This document shows positions 50,608 to 61,984 of a stretch of DNA of 64,000 nt, piece by piece (position 1 is the first letter of the stretch; every line of letters begins with the position of its first letter). The notes under the pieces were generated by a model. It ran no database searches. It saw only the letters and a program-made list of their open reading frames with translations, and had not been told where the DNA came from. Source of the stretch: Doris montereyensis (lineage: Eukaryota; Mollusca; Gastropoda; Nudibranchia; Dorididae); NCBI GenBank assembly GCA_037039925.1, contig JAXRKP010000469.1, positions 163,501 through 227,500 of the forward strand. The letters are read 5' to 3'. The position numbers and the translations under genes are program-made.

Positions 50608-51355
50608 AGATAAGATAAGATAAGATAAACTTTATTAATCCAAAGGAAATTACAATGTGTACAAGAATAGCTCAAATTGTTATAGTTTCATTTACGCACA
50701 ACTCACATACTGAAAATACGTCAACCACACACTCATGCAATCATCCTTCGTAGTGTTACCATTATTTTGGGTATTAAAACATAATGCATAAAGATTGGTA
50801 TAGGCTGTGTGTCATTTATAAATAATACATTAATTTACAACAGGAATAGAGGGGAGTAGTTTCTTAGAGCCGATGGAAGGAATGAGTTAAGATATCTTTG
50901 TTTTGTTGTTTTAAAATGAATTAATCTTCCACTTCTTTGGCTCCATTTTTATTTGGTCATACAAGTTGTGTGTTTCATCACGTATGATTTTGTTTAATTT
51001 CTTGTAGCATGGTTTTTTGCATATATTATCAAACTGTAATAAATGTGTTCTGTTCAGCATTTTACACGCATGCTTAAGGCATCGATTAATTTTTCTTTTA
51101 TCCAATTCTTTGGCATTTCCTCCCCAAACAGGCAAACAGAAGTTGAGAACAGTTAAAATAAAATATTTAAAAAACATGGTTAGTAATTTGGTGTCCAAGT
51201 CAATAGAATAGAGTTGCCTCATGAAATACATCCGTTTGTACATGTCTTGACATATCTTTGCACACTGTCCGCTCCATTCTAGTTTCTCGTCGAAAACGAC
51301 CCCGAGATATTTGTAATTGGACACAATTTCCACTTTCTCGTTTTTTATGTCAATA
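50608..51355 (-). mobile_element. Rex1/CR1-like LINE, 3' end only
   Basis: On the minus strand the RT C-terminus is followed by a 3' UTR ending in TGTAATTTCCTTTGGATTAA, TAAAGTT and tandem TATCT units (GATAA on the plus strand, 50,608-50,628). Rex1/Babar-type LINEs end in short tandem repeats like this. Confidence 0.72.
50911..51333 (-). pseudogene. Reverse transcriptase C-terminal fragment (Rex1/CR1-like)
   Basis: 140 codons: VSNYKYLGVVFDEKLEWSGQ, a predicted thumb, VLNFCLPVWGG and a lysine-rich end. YKYLG[VI].[FL]D..L.W is the block just after the palm of non-LTR RTs. The catalytic palm is absent by 5' truncation. The stop near 50,911 looks original. Confidence 0.78.
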
Positions 51356-51774
51356 TGATGTACATGTACGTGTAATTTTTTTTATGTTGTGTGTGTGTGT
51401 GTGTGTGTGTGTCTGTCTGTCTGTCTTCGTGTACGTGAGTACAAATTAGATGTCCGTTACATTTCCCTATATGTTCCATTTCACAAAATATAAAACAGAA
51501 TTTACACAACTGCCATGGTTTTGTGTTTTGTTTCACTTTTGGTTTTTTGTTTGTTTTTGTCATTGGTAACTTTTAATAAGCAAGCGGTGTTGTAGTTGTA
51601 GTTACGTTTTCGTTTCAGCAACTGTTCAGAAATGTAAATTTTCGAATTATGCAGAGCGAATCAATCAAAGAATCTTTCTCATGTTGCAAACCAAAAACTG
51701 TCACCCAACCATGATCGGTCTAAGTGAAAACACGTACGGTCATAATGGACTTGTGTCATTCCATGCTTATCTTT

Positions 51775-52425
51775 CTTTCTTTCTTTCTTTATCAGTTTCC
51801 ATTCTAACTTCGGTGTATGGGTTTCTTTCTTTATCAGTTTCCATTCTACTTTCGGTGTATGGGTTCCTTTCTTTATCAATTTCCATTCTACCTTCGGTGT
51901 ATGGGTTCCTTTTCTTTATCAGTTTCCATTCTAACTTCGGTGTATGGGTTTCTTTCTTTATCAGTTTCCATTCTACTTTCGGTGTATGGGTTTCTTTCTT
52001 TATCAGTTCCCATTCTACCTTTCGGTGTATGAGTTCCTTTCTTTATCAGTTTCCATTCTACCTTTCGGTGTATGGGTTCCTTTCTTTATCAGTTCCCATT
52101 CTACCTTTTGGTGTATGGGTTCCTTTCTTTATCAGTTCTTATTCTACCTTTTGGTGTATGGGTTCCTTTCTTTATCAGTTCCTATTCTACCTTTCAGTGT
52201 ATGGTTTCCTTCTTTATCATTTCCTATTCTACCTTTCGGTGTATGGGTTTCTTTCTTTATCAGTTCCCATTCTACCTTTTGGTGTATGGGTTTCTTTCTT
52301 TATCAGTTCCTATTCTACCTGTTGGTGTATGGGTTTCTTTCTTTATCAGTTCCTACTCTACCTTTCGGTGTATGGGTTTCTTTTTTATCCGTTCCTATTC
52401 TACCTTTCGGTGTATGGGTTCAGAT
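51775..52425. repeat. 42-bp tandem amplification of the LINE 3' tail
   Basis: About 15 units of TTTCTTTCTTTATCAGTTCC, CATTCTACCTTTCGGTGTAT, GG. The unit is the LINE's own 3' terminal sequence plus its (GAAA)n tail, seen once in copies A and B. Confidence 0.9.
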
Positions 52426-52862
52426 GCCCGAGATGATTTTTTCCAGGATGTCCTGTCCTGGCATTTTCTGTTTCCTTCCAAAAAAGTTTAATTTCTATGC
52501 TTCCATGCTTCTTTTATATCTTCTTCCATATCTTCTTCCTATTTTCTCCGAAGTCTGCCTTTTGGTCTTTTACCTTGAACTTAAGTACTGTATACTGATT
52601 TTGCTAATCTATTGTCAGTCATTCTGTTTACATGCCCAAACCATCTCACTTAATTTGTTTCCATCTTAGTTTTTATGCAATCTGCTTTGGCTTGATCTCT
52701 TATTATTGTGTTTCTGATTTTGTGTCTTTTAGTTTTCCCTACTACTCTTCTTAGATATTTCATTTCAGCTTCTTGTACTCTACTGTATTCTCTACTGTCT
52801 AAGGTCCAGGTTTCGCTGCCATAGAGGAGAGTAGGAAAATAAACTGTATTGTATATTGCCAT
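51775..52862 (-). mobile_element. LINE copy C: 3' part of a twin-primed insertion
   Basis: Same family as copies A and B. Minus-strand remnants: MAIYNTVYFPTLLYGSETWT, REYSRVQEAEMKYLRRVVGK, then the 3' UTR and an amplified tail. At 52,862 it meets the 5' end region of a plus-strand segment. Confidence 0.8.
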
Positions 52863-53950
52863 GATCCCGCTCTCACGAGTCTTCTTGGCTGACCAAAGGC
52901 TAAGGGAGTTAACCCTGAAAGAGAAGAACCTGCTGCCTTGCAGGTTGGTCTTGACTGACCAAAGGCTAAGGGAGTTAACCCTGACAGAAAATAACGACCT
53001 GCTGCTTTGCAGGCTGGTCTTGAATGACTAAAGGCTAAGGGAGTTAACCCTAACAGAAAATAACAAGGCCCGGTAGGGGTCTTGAGGTGGCATCCCCAGC
53101 ATCTACCTAGGGTACAGTGGGCTAATCCCCTGCTTATCCGAAACAACCTGATTCCAAGTAATATACACAATGATATACCCGGCTTGAACTTTCGAAGACA
53201 ACTCTGGAAAAAAACACGGACTTTGATTTTGGAACATGGAATGTTAGGGCAATTAATGGAAAGGAGTTAGAATTAGCTGAAGAAATGGAAAAATTCAAAG
53301 TAGACATTTTGGCCATTACAGAAACAAAGAAAAAAAAGACAAGGAACAGAAAATGTAGGACCAAAACATATTTTAATCTTCTCAGGAGTAGATGTCAAAG
53401 ATAGAGCTAGAGCAGGAGTAGGCCTTCTAATGCATAAAAGTAAAAGGCTAGAAATGCTACTAGAAAGTTGAAATTTGTAAGCCCACGGCTATTAGAGGTA
53501 AATATTAAATAAAGGAAGAGAAATTAAATTATTAATAGCTTATGGACCAAACGAAGATGCCACCAAAGAAGAAAAAAATATCTTCGAAAATGATTTACAA
53601 ATAGCCTCAGAGAATCTCAAACTCAAACAGGAATTAATGGTTTTAGGAGATTTAAACGCTAGAGTAGGAAACAATGTAGACATCAGGAGTAATAGTACTA
53701 ATAGGTAAAGAAGGAGAGACAGCTTCTCAAAATGGAGAGAGACTAATAGATTTTTGCCTAAAGAATAACATGAAAATAGCTAACACATTTTTTCCTCATA
53801 AAGATATCCACAAATATACAGTACAATGGATGCTAGAGTAAGCAGAGGAGGTGAACTATTTAGTGATCATCACCTAGTAATAGCCAAAACGAGATTATTA
53901 ACTGAAGGAAAAAAACAGAAAAGGAAAGAGAGGAAAGCTACTAAACTGAA

Positions 53951-54260
53951 TATAAGTGAAGGTAATGCCACAAGATAATACGAAAGCCCCATAGGAACAA
54001 AAAACGAGACAAACACAAGGAATAGACAGAAAAACTACGCTCCCTTAAGCGCAATTAACTCGGTTGGTAACACGCTTTCTTTTCATGGCGAGGCGATGGG
54101 TGTCGACGCAGAGGTCGCGGATTTGATCCCCATAGTGGCCAGGATTTTTTTCTGTCTATTCCCTATGTTTGTCTCGTCTTTGTTCCTATGGGGCTTTCAT
54201 ATAATCTTGTGTCAATACATTCACTTCCGACATGCGCCTTGTCTCACTGTTTGTCTTTAT
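53951..54260 (+). mobile_element. tRNA-core element with long inverted termini (best copy)
   Basis: The termini are near-perfect inverted repeats: GAAAGCCCCATAGGAACAAA...ACGAGACAAACA...GGAATAGACAGAAAAA on the left and the reverse complement on the right, continuing outward (AAGTGAA.GTA.TG..ACAAGAT). The centre is tRNA-like: A box TAACTCGGTTGGTAACACGC, B box GGTCGCGGATTTGATCCCC. It interrupts LINE sequence (CTACTAAACTgaa / AAACTCAGAATAgaagaac), so insertion is clear. The outermost left terminus is shortened. Confidence 0.8.
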
Positions 54261-54339
54261 AAACTCAGAATAGAAGAACTAAATAAACCAATAGTAAAAC
54301 TAGATATACCAATTCAGATCAAAGAAAAGATATAAAAAG

Positions 54340-55700
54340 ATATATCAAGACTAAGATCAAAGAAAGAAAAAGTGGAATGAAATATATAACTAAGATGAAT
54401 AGGTCTGTGGTCTGAAGGAAAGAACACTGGTGGAATGAGAAGTCAAGAAGATCAAAGGCAAATCAAGATAAGATCAAAGAAAAGAACAACGAAACACTCA
54501 AAGAAAAGAACCATGTGGAATGAGAATGTTGTCAAAGAAAAGGACAGCATGGTGGAATGAGAATCAAGACTAAGATCATGGTGGAATGAGAATGTCAAGA
54601 CTAAGATCAAAGAAAAGAACACCATGGTGGAATGAGAATGTCAAATAAGATAAAGAATGAGAATGTCAAGACTAAGAAAAGAAAAGGACAGCATGGTGGA
54701 ATGGTGACTAAGATCAAAGAAAAGGACAATGGTCGTCAAGACTAAGATCAAAGAAAAGGACAGCATGGTGGAATGAGAATGTCAAGACTAAGATCAAAGA
54801 AAAGCATGGTGGAATGAGAATGTCAAACTAAGATCAAAGAAAAGGACACATGGTGGAAAGAATCAAGACAAAGATCAAAGAAAAACAACATGGTGGAATG
54901 AGAATGGATCAAAGAAAAGGAGCATGGAATGAGAAGTCAAACTGATCAAAGAAAACAACACTAAGATCAAAGAAAAGAAAAACAGCATGGTGGAATGAGA
55001 GAATGTCAAAGAAAAGACATGGTAAGATCAAAGAAAAGAACAGCATGGTGGAATGAGAATGTCAAGACTAAGATCAAAAAGAAAAGAACAGCATGGTGGA
55101 ATGAGAATGTCGATCAAACAAAACAACAGCATGGTGGAAGAACGTCAAGAAAGATCAAAAAAAAGAACAGCATGGTGGAATGAGAATGTCGAGACTAAGA
55201 TCAAAGAAAAGAACAGCATGGTGGAATGAGAATGTCAAGACTAAGATCAAAGAAAAGAACAGCATGGTGGAATGAGAATGTCTAAGATCAAACAAAAGAC
55301 TAAGAATCAAAGATCAAAGAAAAGAACAGCATGGTGGAATGAGAATGTCAAGACTAAGGTCAAAGAAAAGAACAGCATGGTGGAATGAGAATGTCAAGAC
55401 TAAGATCAAAGAAAAGAACAGCATGGTGGAATGAGAATGTCATGGTGGAATGAGACTAAGATCAAAGAAAAGAACAGCATGGTGGAATGAGAATGTCAAG
55501 ACTAAGATCAAAGAAAAGAAGGATGGCTGGAAGAAATATTGTCAAGACTAAGATCAAAGAAAAGAAACAAATGAAACTAAGATCAAAGAAAAGAACAGCA
55601 TGGTGTAATGAGAATGTCAAGATAAGATAGCATGGTGTAATGAGAATGTCAAGACTAAGATCAAAGAAAAGAAGGATGGCTGGAAGAAATACTTGCAAAC
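54340..55700. repeat. 46-bp minisatellite born from LINE coding sequence
   Basis: Some 25-30 complete or broken units of AAAAGAACAGCATGGTGGAA, TGAGAATGTCAAGACTAAGA, TCAAAG: the LINE segment RTAWWNENVKTKIKEK. In intact copies this 46-bp stretch lies between two AAAAGAA words, so slippage between them explains the unit. Left units are heavily deleted; right units are uniform. Confidence 0.9.
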
Positions 55701-55980
55701 AAAGAGACCAGAGTATGAGATAGATTAGAGTAAAAAAACTATCGCAAAGAGGAGTTAGGAAAGCCAAACAGGAACAGTGGGAAGAGTTTGGACAAAGACT
55801 TCAAGAAAGCTATCATTAGTATCAAGGAAATCAAAAGCAGCTGTGGGCAGCAATGAAGAGCATGAGAAAAGACCAAAGCATTCTCAATACGACAATTAAG
55901 AACGCCAAAGGAGACATAATTAAAGGGGACAGCGAAATCATGGAAACGTGAAGCAAGTATTTTAAACAATTACATAATAC

Positions 55981-57930
55981 CTCCTCGGGCAGTGGAAAGG
56001 TAAGCACCTGTACGGGAAGTAGATGATCCCACCGTCCACGAGTCTCCTGCTTTGCCTTGCGGGCAGGTCTTGGCTGACCAAAGTCTAAGGGAGTTCACCC
56101 TGACAGAAAATAACAAGGCCCGGTAGGGGGCCTTAAGGTGGCAGCCTCACCATCTACCTAGGTACATTGGGCTAATCCTACTTATCCAAAACAACCTGAT
56201 TCAAAGTAATAAACTAATATATACAAGGATTAAGGATATACCCGGCTTGAACTTTCGAAGACGACTCTGGAAAAGAACACGGACTGTGATTTTTGGAACA
56301 TGGAATGTTAGGGCAATTAATGTAAAGGAGTTAGAATTAGCTGAAGAAATGGAAAAAATTCAAAGTAGACATTTTTGGCTATTACAGAAACAAAGAAAAA
56401 AGGCCAGGAATAGAAAATGTAGGACAAAATCATACTTTAATCTTCTCAGGAGTAGATGTCAAAGATAGAGCTAGAGCAGGAGTAGGCCTCCTAATGCATA
56501 AAAGGCAAGAAATGCTACTAAAAAGTTGGAAATTTGTAAGCCCACGGCTATTAAGGTAAATATTAAACCAAAAGAAAGAGAAATTAAAATATTAATAGCT
56601 TATGGACCAAACGAAGATGCCCCCAAAGAAGAAAAAGTTATCTTCGAAAATGATTTACAAATAGCTGCAGAGAATCTTAAACCCAAACAAGAATTAATGG
56701 TTTTAGGAGATTTAAACGCTAGAGTAGGCAACAATGTAGAAATATCAGGAGGAGTGATACTGATAGGTAAAGGAGAGACAACAACTTCTCCAAATGGAGA
56801 GAGACTAACAGATTTTTGCCTAAAGAATAACATGAAAATAGCTAACACATTTTTTCCTCATAAAGATATTCACAAATATACAAGAGTAAATGAAGACAGG
56901 TGTGAAAAAGTCAATCATAGGCTACATAATAGTTAGCAGCTCCTTTTTTTTACAGTACAATTTACAATGGATGCTAGAGTAAGCAGAGGAGCTGAAATAT
57001 TTAGTGATAGCCAACATGATATTATTAACTGAAGAAAACAAACAGAAAAGGAAAGAGAAGAAAGCTACTAAACTCAAAATAAAAGAACTAAATAAACCAA
57101 TAGTAAAAAGAGATGTACCAATCCAGGATAAAAAGATCTTTGAGTGAAAGGCGGATGGATCTGAAGGAAAGCACAATAGAAGAAAAGTGGCAAATATATA
57201 AAGAAACACTCCTCAGTTGTACTGAAGAGGTCTGTGGTAGGAAACAAATTAAAGGAGATGGGAAAAGAACAGCATGGTGGAATGAGAATGTCAAGACTAA
57301 GATCAAAGAAAAGAAAGATGCCTGGAAGAAATACTTGCAAACAAAGAAACCAGAGGATATGAAAGATGACATGAGTAAAAGAACTATTGCAAAAAGAGGA
57401 AGTTAGGAAAGCCAAACAGGAACAATGGGAAGAGTTTGGACAAAGACTTCAAGAAAGCTATCAAGGAAATCAAAAGCTGTTCTGGGGAGCAATGAAGAGC
57501 ATGAGAAACCTGGACCTTAGACAGTAGAGAATACAGTAGAGTACAGGCAGCTGAAATGAAATATCTAAGAAGAGTAGTAGGGAAAACTAAAAGAGACAAA
57601 ATCAGAAACACAACGATAAGAGATCAAACCAAAGCAGATAACATAAAAACTAAGATAGAAACAAATCAACTGAGATGGTTCTGGAATGTTAACAGAATGA
57701 ATAACAATAGAATATCTAAATCAGTATACAGTGCTAAAACTCAAGGTAAAAGGCAGACCTCGGAGAAAAGGGAAGAAGATATAAAAGAGGCATTGAAGCA
57801 TAGAAATTAAACTTTTTTGGAAGGAAACAGAAAATGCCAGGACAGGGCATCCTGAAGAAAGATCATCTCGGGCATCTGAACCCATACCCCGAAAGGTAAA
57901 ATGGAAACTGGTAAAGAAAGAAAGAAAGAA
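55981..57930 (+). mobile_element. LINE copy E, 5' complete, reverse transcriptase deleted
   Basis: 5' end TCGGGCAGTGGAAAGGTAAG; endonuclease and linker to about 57,510 (SMRN), then a jump to the C-terminus (REYSRVQAAEMKYLRRVVGK, LRWFWNVNRMNNNRI) and the 3' tail GGTAAAATGGAAACTGGTAA with (GAAA)n and (TAA)n. The whole RT is missing. Confidence 0.87.
56240..57790 (+). pseudogene. Endonuclease ORF of LINE copy E fused to the C-terminal end
   Basis: Pieces in order: RTVIFGTWNVRAINVKELEL (APE endonuclease start), LIAYGPNEDAPKEEK, ELMVLGDLNARVGNNVE (GDxN catalytic motif), MKIANTFFPHKDIHKYTRVN, RTAWWNENVKTKIKEKKDAW, then after the deletion EMKYLRRVVGKTKRDKIRNT. Several frameshifts. The endonuclease nicks target DNA in active elements. 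Confidence 0.85.
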
Positions 57931-58027
57931 ATAATAATAATAATAAACTTCATTGTCCACCATTGGCACATCATATTAGTATTTAAAATCCAAAATAAGG
58001 TGTAGAAATATAACATAATTTGTATAT

Positions 58028-58172
<145 letters not shown>

Positions 58173-58179
58173 ATTCAAA

Positions 58180-58640
58180 GTAAAATTATTTCATCAGATC
58201 ATTTCATGCCGTTATGATTGGCAACATACGTTTAATTGTTTTCAAGCTAAATCTGTTTGTTTATGTACGTGGTCCCAGATTGACTATACAGGTGCGAACA
58301 ACAACATTAATTGAGTTCACAAAAGAACCCCCCCTCCCAAGATGCTAGCGGGCTGGACATATCTATGTCCAAAATTATAGCTATGTTAATGTTAATGAAG
58401 AGAATTACAGCTAGAATAAGGAAAACAAATCGTCGCCTAAGTTTAATTACCCTGTAAGTGTAACCAACGTGAACCAAATTTTACAGGAGAATGAAAAGAC
58501 TGTGTCAATTCTAGGTTTTTCGATGAAATGACTTAAAACCTGAAATATATCATGCATGTTCTTGAGGTCCTATGCCATATAGATGTTAATATCGAAATCA
58601 CTTCAGAAGTATGATAAAATGCAGTAACAAGCTTGTGTGA
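58180..58640. other. Spacer, no feature recognised
   Basis: Unique-looking AT-rich sequence. One CCCTGTAAGTGT word at 58,450 recalls the following array. Confidence 0.4.
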
Positions 58641-59625
58641 CAGTTTAGCGTTAGAGCAACAACCCTGTAAGTGTTAGTTACAAGGGTTGTGTGCAACGCC
58701 CTGTAAGTGTTAGTTAAAGGTTGTGTGACGTTAGCGTTAGAGCAACAACCCTGTAAGTGTTTGTTACAAGGTTGTGTGACAGTTTAGCGTTAGAGCAACA
58801 ACCCTGTAAGTGTTTGTTACAGGGTTGTGTGACAGTTTAGCGTTAGAGCAACAACCCTGTAAGTGTTTGTTACAAGGTTGTGTGGCAGTTTAGCGTTAGA
58901 GCAACAACCCTGTAAGTGTTTGTTACAAGGTTGTGTGACAGTTTAGCGTTAGAGCAACAACCCTGTAAGTGTTTGTTACAGGGTTGTGTGACAGTTTAGC
59001 GTTAGAGCAACAACCCTGTAAGTGTTTGTTACAGGGTTGTGTGACAGTTTAGCGTTAGAGCAACAACCCTGTAAGTGTTTGTTACAAGGTTGTGTGACAG
59101 TTTAGCGTTAGAGCAACAACCCTGTAAGTGTTTGTTATAAGGTTGTGTAGTTTAGCGTTAGAGCAACAACCCTTAAGTGTTTGTTACAGGGTTGTGTGAC
59201 AGTTTAGCGTTAGAGCAACAACCCTGTAAGTGTTTGTTATAAGGTTGTGTGACAGTTTAACGTTAGAGCAACAACCCTGTAAGTGTTTGTTATAAGGTTG
59301 TGTGACAGTTTAACGTTAGAGCAACAACCCTGTAAGTGTTTGTTATAAGATTGTGTGACAGTTTAACGTTAGAGCAACAACCCTGTAAGTGTTTGTTATA
59401 AGGTTGTGTGACAGTTTAACGTTAGAGCAACAACCCTGTAAGTTGTTTGTTACAAGGTTTTGGCAGTTTAGCGTTAGAGCAACAACCCTGTAAGTGCTTG
59501 TTACAAGGTTGTGTGACAGTTTAGCGTTAGAGCAACAACCCTGTAAGTGTTTGTTATAGGGTTGTGTGACAGTTTAGCGTTAGAGCAACAACGCTGTAAG
59601 TATTTGTTACAGGGTTGTGCAAGCA
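58640..59625. repeat. 53-bp minisatellite with an internal palindrome
   Basis: About 18 units of ACAGTTTAGCGTTAGAGCAA, CAACCCTGTAAGTGTTTGTT, ACAGGGTTGTGTG. CAACCCTGTAA and TTACAGGGTTG form an 11-bp stem with a 7-base loop in many units. Confidence 0.94.
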
Positions 59626-59789
59626 AATTTGGCTCTAAGAATGTGTACCAAATTTAATGGCGTTGTTACGGAATCATGAATTTCAACAGCATTATTAAAA
59701 CATTCAATCTCTGCTAATGTTTCATTGAACACATACATCATCAACATAAGACATACAATTTGATATTCAACTCGTGAAAATAAAATGTA

Positions 59790-60395
59790 TTCACAATGAT
59801 ACGCTCAGTTTGGCACATGAACACAATGATACGCTCAGTTTGGCACATGAACACAATGATCCGCTCAGTTTGGCACATGGACACAATGATACGTTCAGTT
59901 TGGCACATGAACACAATGATACGCTCAGTTTGGCACATGAACACAATGATACGCTCAGTTTGGCACATGAACATAATGATACGCTCAGTTTGGCACATGA
60001 ACACAATGATTCGCTCAATTTGGCACATGGACACAATGATTCGCTCAGTTTGGCACATGAACACAATGATACGCTCAATTTGGCACATGAACACAATGAT
60101 ACGCTCAGTTTGGCACATGAACATAATGATACGCTCAGTTTGGCACATGAACACAATGATTCGCTCAGTTTGGCACATGAACACAATGATACGCTCAATT
60201 TGGCACATGAACACAATGATACGCTCAGTTTGGCACATGAACACAATGATACGCTCAATTTGGCACATGAACACAATGATACGCTCAGTTTGGCACATGA
60301 ACACAATGATACGCTCAATTTGGCACATGAACACAATGATACGCTCAATTTGGCACATGAACACAATGATACGCTCAGTTTGGCACATTTTCATG
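59790..60395. repeat. 30-bp minisatellite, about 20 copies
   Basis: Units of ACACAATGATACGCTCAGTT, TGGCACATGA. As 30 is divisible by three and the unit lacks stops in several frames, both strands show long artefactual reading frames. Confidence 0.95.
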
Positions 60396-60429
60396 CTTTT
60401 GGTAGTGAAACACAGTTATAACTAGTATG

Positions 60430-61125
60430 AATATGGATGCAAATATATGGATTTTAAATCAAAATAAATAAGCTAATCGCTGTAAAATTAAACAAAAGCA
60501 TTCGAAAATAACCATTTTGCAGCAGCCACATGAACTAGAGGCCTATTGGATCTGACATAATATTAAATTTGACGTGGAACAAAAATTAAGTCAATAAACG
60601 ATGAACATTTCATGTGAAATATATTCTGCAGTGCATGGAGAAAAAGAGTGCTCTCCTGATTTAAAGTAAAGACGGGTGTGGTGTTGATGAAATACCAAAG
60701 CATTGTAGTGTAGCCATAAACCTGTTCTGATTTTGGCAGGCACAACTGTCGGATGTTAAATATATTTTCCGCTTCCCTTGCTTGGGCCATATTATCAAGA
60801 TGTCAAAACACACAAGAAACGATCTGATTGGCTCCTCTGGCTGAGAAAATGTCTGGCCATACGTAACTGAACACACCCGATGTGCCCAAATCATGAAGGC
60901 ATAATGTATTTATAGATAAAACAATCTACTACCAAAGATATAACCTAAAGAGGAAATAATCTAAGCGACAGAGGCTGTTGACAAATCGGTTAGTGAATGC
61001 TCTCCCTTGCCTATAGCCTTGGCAATGGCATTATGCTTTCCTTAGTGTACAGTGGACTTATTGATGCGATCGCTGGTCTTTGAATGTAAACAAGGGCCAA
61101 ATCACTGAGTTTTAGGTCATTTCGA
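60430..61125. other. Spacer, no feature recognised
   Basis: Unique-looking sequence. No exon-like stretch with good splice sites found. Confidence 0.4.
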
Positions 61126-61129
61126 AATG

Positions 61130-61345
61130 AGAGACAGGCAGCTGAGATGAAATATCTCAGAAGAGCACGTGTAGTAGGGATAACTAAAGGTAAAAGAAAC
61201 AAAATCAGAAACACAACAATAAGAGATCAAACCAAGGCAGATGGCATAAAAACTAAGAAATATAGAAGTCAACTGAGATCGTTCGGGCATCTAAACCAAA
61301 TGGATGAAAAGAGAATTGCTAAGTCAGTATTCAATGCTGAATCCC
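61130..61345 (+). pseudogene. LINE copy F, C-terminal fragment
   Basis: EMKYLRRARVVGITKGKRNK, IRNTTIRDQTKADGIKTK, LRSFGHLNQMDEKRIAKSVF match the C-terminus of copies B and E. Both ends are truncated. Confidence 0.82.
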
Positions 61346-61589
61346 AAGGTTCACTGTCTGTGTTTACCCTTATTTATAGATCTATGTTAGATCTACTTCA
61401 GAGGCATACTATAGTGTAATGTATTCATTCATCAATGTTCATTGCTTCTTTCTAAAAAAAATAGGGCTCGTTTTAGACCTAAACAATTGTAGTCTGTGAC
61501 ACTGGGGGAGGGGGGAAGAATTGTCAGTGAATATGATTGTAGTAATGATTGTATTCATGCGAAAGATTGTTCATGGAAGTTGTGTATAA

Positions 61590-61740
61590 AGGATCGTAGT
61601 CAGCTCGACTGGCTGTCTTTTCACCGCGAGGACATGGGTGCGGACGCAGAGCTCGCGGGGTCAATTCCCATGGTGGCCAAAGTCTGTTTTTTCTGTCTAT
61701 TCCTTGTATTTGTCTCGTCTTTGTTCGTATGGAACTCCCA
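61590..61740 (+). mobile_element. Partial tRNA-core element (core plus right terminus)
   Basis: CTGTCTTTTCACCGCGAGGA, GCTCGCGGGGTCAATTCCCA (B box) and then TTTTCTGTCTATTCCTTGTA, TTTGTCTCGTCTTTGTTCGT. It matches the right half of 53,951-54,260; the left terminus is missing. Confidence 0.68.
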
Positions 61741-61849
61741 CTACTATTACTATTTAATGTAATATCCTTCACTATTGGACATGTTTTGGAGTTCTTTTAT
61801 GAACTTGGGATCTGGGTCAGAAGACCTTGTAAAACGTGGGTGATTGGCG

Positions 61850-61965
61850 TGTGCTTCTGCTAGGTTCTACTTCTTTCCTTTCACTCTCTTACTTCTCCTT
61901 CATCTTGCTGTTTCGTATTAATTCACAATGAAATCACTGCATATGGTGAATAGGGAGAATTTCAA
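61850..61965 (-). repeat. Dispersed repeat family X, minus orientation
   Basis: The minus strand reads CATTGAAATTCTCCCTATTC, ATGCAGTGAT, AACAGCAAGATGAAGGAGAA and AGTAGAACC in family order. Confidence 0.55.
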
Positions 61966-61984
61966 TGCAAACACTGGAAATGAT

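Larger units (their letters stand above)
52863..55980 (+). mobile_element. LINE copy D: inverted 5' part of the twin-primed insertion
   Basis: Starts in the LINE 5' UTR (CTAAGGGAGTTAACCCTGA, GGCCCGGTAGGGG), goes through endonuclease (TTTGGAACATGGAATGTTAG; LMVLGDLNARVGNNVD-like frame near 53,640) and the linker up to CAATTACATAATACCTCC. Interrupted by the tRNA-core element and by a large expansion of its own coding sequence. Confidence 0.82.

Noticed and set aside
51681..52669. FLYQF/MGFFLYQF repeat protein of about 240 codons
   Set aside because: Antisense translation of the amplified LINE 3' tail.
59741..60425. Long open frames of about 190-217 codons on both strands
   Set aside because: Pure product of a 30-bp repeat without stop codons; no start context, splice site or domain.
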